From: Chloroflexota bacterium
GTDB lineage: Bacteria > Chloroflexota > Anaerolineae > Anaerolineales > Villigracilaceae
DNA: 15,421 nt
Direction of reading: 5' to 3'
Assembly (NCBI GenBank): GCA_023484185.1
Contig: JAMDBC010000103.1
Coordinates: 1 to 15,421 of the forward strand
In this document: piece by piece, positions 1 to 6,611 of the stretch
Position numbering within the stretch: position 1 is the stretch's first letter
How the letters are laid out: every line of letters starts with the position of its first letter
Made by a program: the position numbers and the translations under genes
Notes under the pieces: generated by a model
Databases searched by the model: none
The model's input: only the letters and a program-made list of their open reading frames with translations
Told to the model about the DNA's origin: nothing

Positions 1-278
1 ACATGAACACGGTGATCGGTGCGGTTGCGACAAACGCCGCGCTGACCAAAGTACAAGCCACAAAAGTGGCGCAGATGGCGCACGATGGAGTGGCGCGCGT
101 CATTCGACCCGCGCACACCATACTCGACGGCGATACGATCTTTGCCTTATCCACCGGAAACAAGAAATGTGATGTGACAACAATCGGCGCATTTGCGGCG
201 GAAGCGATGGCACAGGCAATCCTGCGCGCTGTAAAAATGTCGGCAGCTGCAGGCGGCTTGCCAGGATTAAACAAGTAG
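1..278 (+). CDS. P1 family peptidase (S58, DmpA/BapA-like), C-terminal part
   Basis: This is the 3' end of a gene whose start lies before the window. The 91 readable residues open with Asn-Thr-Val-Ile-Gly and continue with ATNA, a run of Ala/Lys residues, then GVARVIRPAHT and DGDTIFALSTG. This is the C-terminal pattern of the S58 peptidase family (L-aminopeptidase D-Ala-esterase/amidase, beta-aminopeptidases). In that family the precursor cleaves itself and the new N-terminal residue of the beta subunit is the nucleophile. That residue and most of the fold are outside the window, so substrate type cannot be judged. The ATG at position 3 should not be taken as a start, because the family homology clearly continues upstream. 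The TAG stop at 276-278 lies inside the terminator hairpin shared with the convergent downstream gene. Confidence 0.85.
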   Translation, partial: MNTVIGAVATNAALTKVQATKVAQMAHDGVARVIRPAHTILDGDTIFALSTGNKKCDVTTIGAFAAEAMAQAILRAVKMSAAAGGLPGLNK

Positions 279-307
279 GGCGGCCAAATTGGCCGCCCTA
301 CTTGTTT
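269..307. terminator. Two-way terminator between convergent genes
   Basis: A perfect 19-bp inverted repeat (269-287 and 289-307) is centred on base 288. The stem has a GC core (AGGGCGGCC) and A-rich/T-rich ends, so each strand gives a hairpin followed by a short T run. It contains the TAG of the peptidase gene, and its last base is the last base of the TAA of the minus-strand channel gene. It can therefore stop transcription from both sides. Confidence 0.8.
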
Positions 308-2208
308 TAGCTTTCTGCTACGACAATCACTTTGTCTTCAGGCGAGAACGTGATCGCCTCCGATTTTTTCGGGTTCGTGTGTACACCGTAAGATTTCCCC
401 GCATCGGTGGCCTCGCTTAGAACACGGTATCCAATGGCAATCTCATTGCGCTGACGGGCAGATTCAACAACTGTGTAGAAGTTGACAGGCTTGCCTGATT
501 CAACATAATCAGAAACAGACTTCAGATATACCTCCGAACCTTCGGGGTCAAATAGGTCGGTAAAGACCGCGTACAATTCGCCGTCTTCCGAAAGCTGGGA
601 CATCATCAAACTGACCAGATGCTCGCTCACGATAAAGTCATCCACGCGGGTGGCTTCAGCCAACAGACGGTTACGCAAGTCGAGCATTTCGCTGACAACC
701 GAGAAACGCGTTTCATCCTTCTCGGCAATGTCGCGCAGATGAAGCAACGTAACCAGCGTGCGAGCGTCAGCCTCCTGAGCGTCAAGACCAGAATTAGCCA
801 GTACGATCACATGATCGAAGCTATCCACTTTCAAACCGTTCAATAAATGGCGGTCGGTTGTGTCACCCTTGCGGATAACAAGTTTCTGGTTGACCAGGCG
901 AATGTCATCTTCTTTAAGCTCCTGTGCCACTTCATCATTGTTGGCCAGGACCATCAACTGAGAACCTTTGGGAACATAGGAATCAAGCTCGCGGACAATG
1001 ACCGTGCCCCAGCGGTTCCATCCAAGAACGAGGGCCTTTTCAGCAGCAGGTTTAACCCGCTTCCTGCCGCTGCGGATCAGGCTGTTATCCACCGGGAAAT
1101 TGGTCAACCCGGAAATTTTTACAGTCTCGCCATCGGCAGATAACACAAAGGCTTTATCGCCGGATGCGATCCTGGTATCCATCGGCGGGTTGAGCATGAT
1201 CGTTCCGTCTGCCGACCGCAGCCCCATCACAGAAGAGGTCTCATACGCGAACAAGGCCTCGCCAAATGTTTTGCCGACCAAAGCGGGTTCTTCCTTGAAG
1301 TAGATTTCGTCGCCGCCGAAATTCAATAGTTCGGTGTAGACGGCTGAAAGTCCGGATTGACGCGAAGTCTGGGCGACGAGGCGCGCAATCAGGTCACCAA
1401 CCAGAACTGCCTGAACATCATCACCGCGGCTGATCATCCGCATTACATCCATGTTTTTCTTTTCATGGATCTGGGTGACGATGTGATACTTTTCCTTGCG
1501 GCGCGTGGAATCATTTGTAATCGCCAGAATGGTTTTAGTAACAAAGATATCCGGGTCGTCTTCTTCAGGAGGCAGGACGATGATGGAACGGGCCGTATGC
1601 GGGCTGACAATATCAAGATCGGCAGACTCAATGGGATTCCCATTGCGGCAAATAACCCGGGTGTTTTTGGCGTTCGGGATACGCGCGCGGATATCCGCTT
1701 CCATCTCGACTTTGTCTTTGTCTGCGAGAATGGCAATGGCCGCGCCCTGCTTGCGGTTTTCGTTCGCGATCACCAGTTCGGATACAATAGTAAAAATCTG
1801 TGGCGACCAGCCGAGGATGACAGTGTGATCGTTTTCAAGAACCTTCGAGCGGCCGCGTCGAAGAGCATCCACACGCGCTTCGATCTCGTTGCTCAAAATG
1901 CCGATCAGAATACTGACCATGAACAAACTGCCGATGGTCACAAAAAACATGACGACCAAATATTGCAGCGGATTGCCCGCATCGACGGGGTTGGGCGTCA
2001 ATGCTTGCGACATGATATTCCAGAACACATCGAAAAGATTCGAGCCGTCCGGGATGCCATGAAAAAGCAGGACGGCTCCAGTAGCGACGACGATCAGAAG
2101 AACCGTGCCGAGCGCCAGCCAGCTAATTAACGCACTGGGGCCGCGCGAAAGAGTCTTGTCAAAGGCATAGCTTATGCGTTGGCGAAAAGTAGGGTTGGAT
2201 GATGACAT
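307..2208 (-). CDS. CASTOR/POLLUX-like ion channel/RCK domain protein
   Basis: The 633-residue protein has two hydrophobic segments near the N-terminus. The first is at about residues 27-48. The second is in VVMFFVTIGSLFMVSILIGI, after a pore-like loop around FWNIMSQALTPNP. The motif NEIEARVDALRRGRS then leads into HTVILGWS, the start of a first Rossmann/RCK-type nucleotide-binding domain. A second such domain begins at ALVLGWNRWG. This order matches the bacterial relatives of the plant CASTOR/POLLUX cation channels, which are probably membrane channels gated through their RCK domains. Ion selectivity is not visible from the sequence. An open frame extends 46 codons further upstream, but the start at 2208 is preferred: GGAG lies five bases before the ATG, and the promoter at 2237-2266 would lie inside the longer reading. 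Confidence 0.85.
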   Translation of the reverse strand: MSSSNPTFRQRISYAFDKTLSRGPSALISWLALGTVLLIVVATGAVLLFHGIPDGSNLFDVFWNIMSQALTPNPVDAGNPLQYLVVMFFVTIGSLFMVSILIGILSNEIEARVDALRRGRSKVLENDHTVILGWSPQIFTIVSELVIANENRKQGAAIAILADKDKVEMEADIRARIPNAKNTRVICRNGNPIESADLDIVSPHTARSIIVLPPEEDDPDIFVTKTILAITNDSTRRKEKYHIVTQIHEKKNMDVMRMISRGDDVQAVLVGDLIARLVAQTSRQSGLSAVYTELLNFGGDEIYFKEEPALVGKTFGEALFAYETSSVMGLRSADGTIMLNPPMDTRIASGDKAFVLSADGETVKISGLTNFPVDNSLIRSGRKRVKPAAEKALVLGWNRWGTVIVRELDSYVPKGSQLMVLANNDEVAQELKEDDIRLVNQKLVIRKGDTTDRHLLNGLKVDSFDHVIVLANSGLDAQEADARTLVTLLHLRDIAEKDETRFSVVSEMLDLRNRLLAEATRVDDFIVSEHLVSLMMSQLSEDGELYAVFTDLFDPEGSEVYLKSVSDYVESGKPVNFYTVVESARQRNEIAIGYRVLSEATDAGKSYGVHTNPKKSEAITFSPEDKVIVVAES

Positions 2209-2236
2209 ATTTTCTCCGGTCAATTTGGATGAGTCG

Positions 2237-2266
2237 ATTATAAGTGTCTCTCCCAAATTATGCCAA
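2237..2266 (-). promoter_or_regulatory. Sigma-70-type promoter of the channel gene
   Basis: Read on the minus strand, TTGGCA (2266-2261) is separated by 18 bases from a perfect TATAAT (2242-2237). Transcription would begin near 2230, giving a leader of about 20 nt that carries GGAG before the ATG at 2208. The promoter position also supports the shorter start of the channel protein. Confidence 0.65.
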
Positions 2267-2382
2267 TGGGAACAGGGATGGATAATGAAACTGCACAGCA
2301 CGCTGGAATTTCTCATCGGCTTATTAATTTCACGAGGTAACAGCGGCATCGCACAAAGAGTCTATCCTGTACGCTCATCGTT

Positions 2383-2388
2383 TATAAT
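2383..2388 (+). promoter_or_regulatory. Possible -10 box of the sulfite-oxidase-like gene
   Basis: TATAAT lies 22 bases before the start codon at 2410, directly upstream of the AGGAG ribosome-binding site. No good -35 hexamer is seen at 16-18 bases distance, so this rests on the -10 match and its position in the divergent intergenic region. Confidence 0.35.
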
Positions 2389-2409
2389 TTTAGAGAGGAG
2401 AGAAAGCCC

Positions 2410-3051
2410 ATGTTTGATTTTGAAGGTCCCGACCGCCGCAAGGAGGAAGACCGCGTCCGCAATGAGGGACGCCTGCCGCCCGGTCAATCGCTGACTTTAA
2501 AATTCCCCGTCCTGCATTACGGACCAGTTCCGCACTTCAACCCGGCCACCTGGGATTTCCGCGTGTGGGGCGAAGTGGAAGAAGAAAAGCGCTGGACATG
2601 GGATGAGTTTAACAAATTACCGCGCGCAAAGATCGAAATGGATATTCACTGCGTAACGCGCTGGAGCAAGTTCGACACGGTCTGGGAAGGCGTTTCGGTC
2701 AAGACTCTGGTGAAGCAGGGTTTCTTCAAGATCAAGCCAAGCGCGACCCACGTCATGCAACACGCGGAATATGGCTTCACGGTCAATTTGCCATTGGAGG
2801 TCGTCTTGCAGGATAATTTTCTTTTGGCAACGCACTTGAACGGTGAGCCGATCACAGCCGATCATGGTTATCCATTACGCGGCATGGTGGGATTCATTCC
2901 CGGCCGCGAAGAACTGGAAACGCCTTATTTATGGAAAGGCGCCAAATGGCTGCGCTCGATGGAGTTCATGCCGCGCGACAAAAGCGGCTTTTGGGAGCAG
3001 GCCGGTTATCACAACCGCGCCGATGTTTGGAAGGAAGAACGGTTTGGTTAA
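2410..3051 (+). CDS. Sulfite oxidase-like molybdopterin oxidoreductase (YuiH-type)
   Basis: The 213-residue protein has the compact sulfite-oxidase catalytic fold. The motif [18 protein letters not shown] places the molybdenum-ligating cysteine at residue 81. [26 protein letters not shown] and [15 protein letters not shown] are the other conserved blocks that bind the pyranopterin cofactor and shape the pocket. There is no signal peptide or twin-arginine motif, so it should act in the cytoplasm. This differs from MsrP, which is exported and paired with the haem protein MsrQ; no such partner is next door. The substrate is unknown for this subfamily as far as I know. The start is fixed by AGGAG about nine bases upstream. 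It is a single-gene unit, divergent from the channel gene and ending at a two-way terminator. Confidence 0.88.
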   Translation: MFDFEGPDRRKEEDRVRNEGRLPPGQSLTLKFPVLHYGPVPHFNPATWDFRVWGEVEEEKRWTWDEFNKLPRAKIEMDIHCVTRWSKFDTVWEGVSVKTLVKQGFFKIKPSATHVMQHAEYGFTVNLPLEVVLQDNFLLATHLNGEPITADHGYPLRGMVGFIPGREELETPYLWKGAKWLRSMEFMPRDKSGFWEQAGYHNRADVWKEERFG

Positions 3052-3055
3052 TATA

Positions 3056-3088
3056 AAAACTCCGAGTCCTTGAAGAACTCGGAGTTTT
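3056..3088. terminator. Two-way terminator after the molybdoenzyme gene
   Basis: A perfect 12-bp stem (3056-3067 with 3077-3088) encloses a 9-base loop. It reads AAAACTCCGAGT on one side, so both strands end in a T run. It lies between the stop at 3049-3051 (+) and the htrA-like stop at 3092-3094 (-), and serves both convergent genes. Confidence 0.85.
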
Positions 3089-3091
3089 GTT

Positions 3092-4249
3092 TTACGGCCT
3101 CTTGCCAAGCGTAACTTTGATATCCTGCTTTGTGTCGCCCCGCAAAACGGTCAGCACAACCGTATCGCCAGGTGATTTATTCGTGATCAGATAGGCCAGC
3201 AGGTCGTCAAACTGCTTGACCGGATGGCCATCGATCGCGATGATCAAATCGCCACCCGCGTTCAGATTCTGAATGCTGGACGGCTGGGTGCCAGCCTTGA
3301 TTCCGGCCTGATCGGCCGGGCCGCCTTTGGTAACATTCGTGACGTACGCGCCCGTGAATTGTTTCAAGCCCAAAGCGTTGATCTCATCCAGAGAGAGAGT
3401 ACTTGTTGACGAGATACCAAGCCATGGATAATCGATCTTGCCATCCCGGATCAGGATCGGCGCGACGCGCTTAACAATATTGGATGAAACCGCGAAGCCA
3501 ATTCCTGAGTTGACCGGCTCGCCTGTGGACGTGGAACTGGAAGTGCTGATGGCGCGGTTCACACCGATGACTTCACCGTTAATGTTAAATAGCGGGCCGC
3601 CGGAATTGCCGGGATTAATGGCTGCATCGGTCTGGATGAGATCGCCCGCCGTAAAGGGCTGGGCGCTGCCCTGCGCGGTGTGTTCCGAATCGAGTGTGCG
3701 TCCCAAAGCTGAGACAATACCCATCGTCATCGTGCCGTTCAAGCCGAAAGGATTTCCAATGGCGATCACTGTCTGCCCAACTCTGACAGCCGAGGAATCG
3801 CCCAGCGTTAACGGATGAAGCTCCGAGGCGGGAGCATCTACTTTAATGATCGCCAGATCGGAATCCAGATCGGCGCCGACCACGGTCCCGTATGTTTTGA
3901 AGCCCGACATAAAGTCCACTTCGACTTTATTGTTGGCCGCGCCTTGCACCACGTGATAATTTGTCACGATGTGGCCATCCGTATCAAAAACAAATCCGGA
4001 ACCAAGGTCGCCGCCATTTTGAGTGGCAACCTGGATCGTCACAACGCCGGGACTGACGGTTTGATACAAGCTCACCATCGCATCCTGCTGCGAAGCTGCC
4101 TGGGCGGAAGTATTCACCGCCGGAGCTGCTGGTTGGTTCGCGACAGGGGTCGCCAACTGAGGCATGGTCAGAGGCGCGGTTCCGACCTGGCAAGCCAGAG
4201 CGGCAAGTACAAGCACAGTCAATGCAATTAAAAGACGTTTCGTTTTCAT
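3092..4249 (-). CDS. HtrA/DegP-like serine protease, predicted lipoprotein
   Basis: The 385-residue protein has a basic N-terminus, a hydrophobic stretch and LAALAC, with Cys20 as the predicted lipid-bearing residue. An Ala/Pro/Gln-rich linker runs to about residue 55. The trypsin-like domain shows the full catalytic triad: His99 in TNYHVV, Asp131 in DSDLAII and Ser216 in GNSGGPL. A single PDZ domain occupies about residues 275-383 ([20 protein letters not shown]). It should be a membrane-tethered protease acting on misfolded proteins outside the cytoplasmic membrane. It begins 39 bases after the dnaJ-like stop, so the two are probably one operon. AAGGA lies unusually close to the ATG and a second AGGAG is about 16 bases away. 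The start is nevertheless fixed by the signal peptide. Confidence 0.92.
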   Translation of the reverse strand: MKTKRLLIALTVLVLAALACQVGTAPLTMPQLATPVANQPAAPAVNTSAQAASQQDAMVSLYQTVSPGVVTIQVATQNGGDLGSGFVFDTDGHIVTNYHVVQGAANNKVEVDFMSGFKTYGTVVGADLDSDLAIIKVDAPASELHPLTLGDSSAVRVGQTVIAIGNPFGLNGTMTMGIVSALGRTLDSEHTAQGSAQPFTAGDLIQTDAAINPGNSGGPLFNINGEVIGVNRAISTSSSTSTGEPVNSGIGFAVSSNIVKRVAPILIRDGKIDYPWLGISSTSTLSLDEINALGLKQFTGAYVTNVTKGGPADQAGIKAGTQPSSIQNLNAGGDLIIAIDGHPVKQFDDLLAYLITNKSPGDTVVLTVLRGDTKQDIKVTLGKRP

Positions 4250-4288
4250 TCCTTTTCTTTCTTTCTCCTTTGAGATATCTTTTTGGCC

Positions 4289-5200
4289 TCACGCAGATTT
4301 CTGGCGAGCCGCTTCTTCCAATAATGTCTTTTGCTTTGACGACAATTGTTTTGGAATTCGTACCTTGACGCGCACGAACAAATCACCGGTGGTGTGCGCG
4401 CTTTTCAAATGCGGCATGCCTCGTCCCGCCAATCTAAAGACCTGTTCGGGCTGCGTACCGGCTGGGATCTTCAAGGTCACTTTGCCGCCCATGGTTTCGA
4501 CTTTCACTTCACCGCCGAGCATGGCCGTAAACGCATCAATCGTGGCGGACGTTCGCAGGTCGTTGCCCTCGCGTTCAAAGCGCGCATCTTCTGCGACTTC
4601 CACGATCAGATAAAGATCGAGTCCTTCGGGACCTGCGCCGGCTACCCGCACCTTGGAGCCGGTCTTCACCCCGGCCGGAATGCGCACCTCCACCCGGCGG
4701 CCATTGCTCTGAAGCGAACGCAACGCCCCATCATGAGCTTCCTGCAAGGAAATCACCACAGGCTGTTGATAGGCCGGGGCAGAACGGGTCCGCGTGCCGG
4801 TCGCGGCTCCGCCCATGCCGCCGCCAAAAATGGATTGAAAGAAATCAGAAAATCCGCCCCCGCCGAATAGATCGTTCAAGTCGCCATACTCCACGCGCGT
4901 CCCGCCGCGGCCGGCCTGTTGACCGCTGAACCACTGACTCCAATCGAAGTCGCCCGGCGCGCCGCGTCGCTGCCAGTTAGAATATTCGCTTCCCAACTGG
5001 TCATAACGGGCGCGTTTCTGCGGATCGCTCAAGGCCTGGTAGGCTTCATTGATCTCCTTGAACTTTTCCTCGGCCTGCTTGTTGCCCTGGTTTCGGTCCG
5101 GGTGATACTGCATGGCCAGCTTGCGATACGCCTTGCGGATCTCGTCCGCGCTGGCCGAGCGCTCCACGCCCAGAATCTTGTAATAATCCTTATAGTCCAT
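4289..5200 (-). CDS. DnaJ-type co-chaperone without zinc finger (CbpA-like, class II)
   Basis: In this 303-residue protein, residues 1-70 form a J domain with the invariant HPD at 33-35, the part that stimulates the DnaK ATPase. A Gly/Phe-rich segment follows at about 100-150 ([20 protein letters not shown]). The C-terminal substrate-binding barrels occupy the remainder ([52 protein letters not shown]). The CxxCxGxG repeats of class I DnaJ are absent, so it is CbpA-like. No dnaK or grpE is adjacent. It is followed by the HtrA lipoprotein, pairing cytoplasmic refolding with extracytoplasmic proteolysis. No Shine-Dalgarno precedes the ATG, and a promoter ends so close to it that the mRNA may be leaderless. 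No CIRCE-type operator was seen. Confidence 0.92.
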   Translation of the reverse strand: MDYKDYYKILGVERSASADEIRKAYRKLAMQYHPDRNQGNKQAEEKFKEINEAYQALSDPQKRARYDQLGSEYSNWQRRGAPGDFDWSQWFSGQQAGRGGTRVEYGDLNDLFGGGGFSDFFQSIFGGGMGGAATGTRTRSAPAYQQPVVISLQEAHDGALRSLQSNGRRVEVRIPAGVKTGSKVRVAGAGPEGLDLYLIVEVAEDARFEREGNDLRTSATIDAFTAMLGGEVKVETMGGKVTLKIPAGTQPEQVFRLAGRGMPHLKSAHTTGDLFVRVKVRIPKQLSSKQKTLLEEAARQKSA

Positions 5201-5206
5201 GCGTTT

Positions 5207-5235
5207 ATTCTATGCCCGTTAACAGAGTCGGGCAA
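5207..5235 (-). promoter_or_regulatory. Promoter of the dnaJ-htrA unit, possibly leaderless
   Basis: On the minus strand, TTGCCC (5235-5230) and TAGAAT (5212-5207) are separated by exactly 17 bases. The -10 box ends six bases before the ATG at 5200, so a normal start site would fall at or beside the A of the start codon. This fits the absence of a ribosome-binding site. Confidence 0.5.
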
Positions 5236-5273
5236 GCGCCAATCAACGGGTCTAACAGAACTCTAACCTCAGG

Positions 5274-5422
5274 TATACTTACCTTACGCTCATTTTACAC
5301 AATCCATTTGTATCTTCTCAAAAAGAAGGGGGAAGTGGAAAACACCCCACACCCCGCTTTATTGAAAAGATACATCCATTTATATCACTGGTAAATGAAC
5401 AGCAGATGAACATTGAGGATTT
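5274..5422 (+). promoter_or_regulatory. Leader region of the LOG-family gene with a hairpin
   Basis: TATACT at 5274-5279 is a candidate -10 box, with no good -35. The roughly 140 bases after it hold an inverted repeat of 12 bases with one mismatch (5310-5321 with 5362-5373). ATCCATTT also occurs twice, at 5302-5309 and 5374-5381. I recognise no riboswitch family. The remainder of the divergent region (5236-5273) shows nothing I can name. Confidence 0.3.
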
Positions 5423-6004
5423 ATGGAATCAATTTGCGTCTTTTGCGGATCTGCCGACGGCGTCTCTCCAGACTTTATGGCGGGTGCGCGTCAAATGGGC
5501 CGGACTCTAGCCGAACGCGGACTCCGTTTAATTTACGGCGGCGGCAAAACCGGTTTAATGGGAGCAGTTGCCGACGGCGCGCTCGAAGCGGGCGGCGAAG
5601 TGATCGGCGTCATCATCCCTTCGATGAACACCGACGCTCTGGCGCACATCCGCCTCACCCGCATGGATATCACTCCCGACATGCACGCCCGCAAAGCCCG
5701 CATGCACGAACTGGCCGACGGTTACATCGCCCTGCCCGGCGGCTTCGGCACCTTCGACGAATTGTTCGAGGCCATCACCTGGGGACAGGTCGGCGCGCAT
5801 CAAAAACCAGTGGGCTTGCTGAATTTGAAAAATTATTACGTTCCATTGCTGACCGCCATTGATCACGCCGTGGACGAAGGCTTTATCTTCCACGAACACC
5901 GCGACGGATTATGCTGCGAAACTGACCCCAAAAAACTACTGGATGCGATGAATGTATACGAACATCCGCATGAGGCGTCGAAAAGATGGATGAGGGAAGA
6001 TTAA
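5423..6004 (+). CDS. LOG family protein (TIGR00730), nucleoside 5'-monophosphate phosphoribohydrolase
   Basis: This 193-residue Rossmann-fold protein carries all landmarks of the LOG family. ICVFCGS stands at the N-terminus and YGGGKTGLMG at about 38-47. MHARK at 87-91 holds the conserved Arg/Lys, and PGGFGTFDE at 105-113 holds the phosphate-binding glycines and catalytic Glu113. Family members hydrolyse nucleoside monophosphates to a base and ribose 5-phosphate. Those of plants and some bacteria release active cytokinins; in most bacteria the physiological substrate is unclear. Length is typical. The start is supported by GAGGA just upstream. It is transcribed alone, divergent from dnaJ, and converges on the small lipoprotein gene with only 34 bases between them and no clear terminator hairpin. 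Confidence 0.92.
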   Translation: MESICVFCGSADGVSPDFMAGARQMGRTLAERGLRLIYGGGKTGLMGAVADGALEAGGEVIGVIIPSMNTDALAHIRLTRMDITPDMHARKARMHELADGYIALPGGFGTFDELFEAITWGQVGAHQKPVGLLNLKNYYVPLLTAIDHAVDEGFIFHEHRDGLCCETDPKKLLDAMNVYEHPHEASKRWMRED

Positions 6005-6038
6005 TTGCATAGGAGAAACGTAACATTACATCTATTTT

Positions 6039-6611
6039 TTACGGCCCAGTTCCAAGTACTTTTAGAACATAGTCATCTCCAACCTTTGTAACACCAATAA
6101 TAAATTCTTTGTTTACTATCCAGCCATTTGGTGCTATTTCACCATTACCAGCGACCCAATCGGATGGCGTTTCTTTTATTTGAACATCATAAATCACATA
6201 TGCCACATAATTCACATGTTGTTCAGCAGCCAGAAAACTTATGCGGGTATCCAGTAGTGCACGATTTACTTTGAAATCTTCCAATCGGCATCTGCCGCCC
6301 AAATCAGGCGACTTGGAATGCCCAAGATAAACTTCAAAGAGTTTCTTAGCTAATTCTTCTTGCGACAATCCTTTTGCTTCTGTGACAGATAAAGTTGCAT
6401 CAAACGCCGCTCCACAACCGTTATTACTGTTGTTGAGATTGTACGGCAACCATTCTGTCAGCGTTGGGGATAAATCCGGCGTAGTAGTAACCGTCTCTGT
6501 TGGAATTGGCAATGGAGTGGAAGTCTCCACCAGTTTCTGCGCCGGATTACAAGCTGTTGTTCCAATTGCCAATGTAATCAGAAACAAAATTACGCTTCTG
6601 TTCGCTTTCAT
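6039..6611 (-). CDS. Predicted lipoprotein of unknown function
   Basis: The 190-residue protein has a basic N-terminus, a hydrophobic core and a candidate lipid-attachment Cys21 in IGTTAC. The -3 position is Thr rather than Leu, so the lipobox is weak. A Thr/Pro-rich linker follows (PTETVTTTPDLSPT), as in other lipoproteins of this genome. The mature part has two cysteines, in NNGCGAAF and GGRCRLEDF, which may pair, and a beta-rich C-terminal half ending in VLKVLGTGP. I recognise no family. An open frame extends 24 codons upstream. The start chosen has AAGGAG five bases ahead and forms an ATGA overlap with the helicase stop (6608-6611), so its translation is probably coupled to the helicase although a shared role is not obvious. 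Confidence 0.8.
   Translation of the reverse strand: MKANRSVILFLITLAIGTTACNPAQKLVETSTPLPIPTETVTTTPDLSPTLTEWLPYNLNNSNNGCGAAFDATLSVTEAKGLSQEELAKKLFEVYLGHSKSPDLGGRCRLEDFKVNRALLDTRISFLAAEQHVNYVAYVIYDVQIKETPSDWVAGNGEIAPNGWIVNKEFIIGVTKVGDDYVLKVLGTGP

Noticed and set aside
1357..2130. Long plus-strand open frame (257 codons) opposite the channel gene
   Set aside because: It is a mirror frame of a well-supported gene, with no ribosome-binding site and no recognisable domain; its Arg/Asp-rich composition is typical of antisense frames.
2209..2349. 46-codon N-terminal extension of the channel protein
   Set aside because: The promoter at 2237-2266 lies inside it, the translated part looks unlike the family N-terminus, and the internal ATG at 2208 has a good GGAG.
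6005..6038. Terminator between the LOG-family and small lipoprotein genes
   Set aside because: A T run exists, but no stem of useful length could be drawn in the 34 bases.
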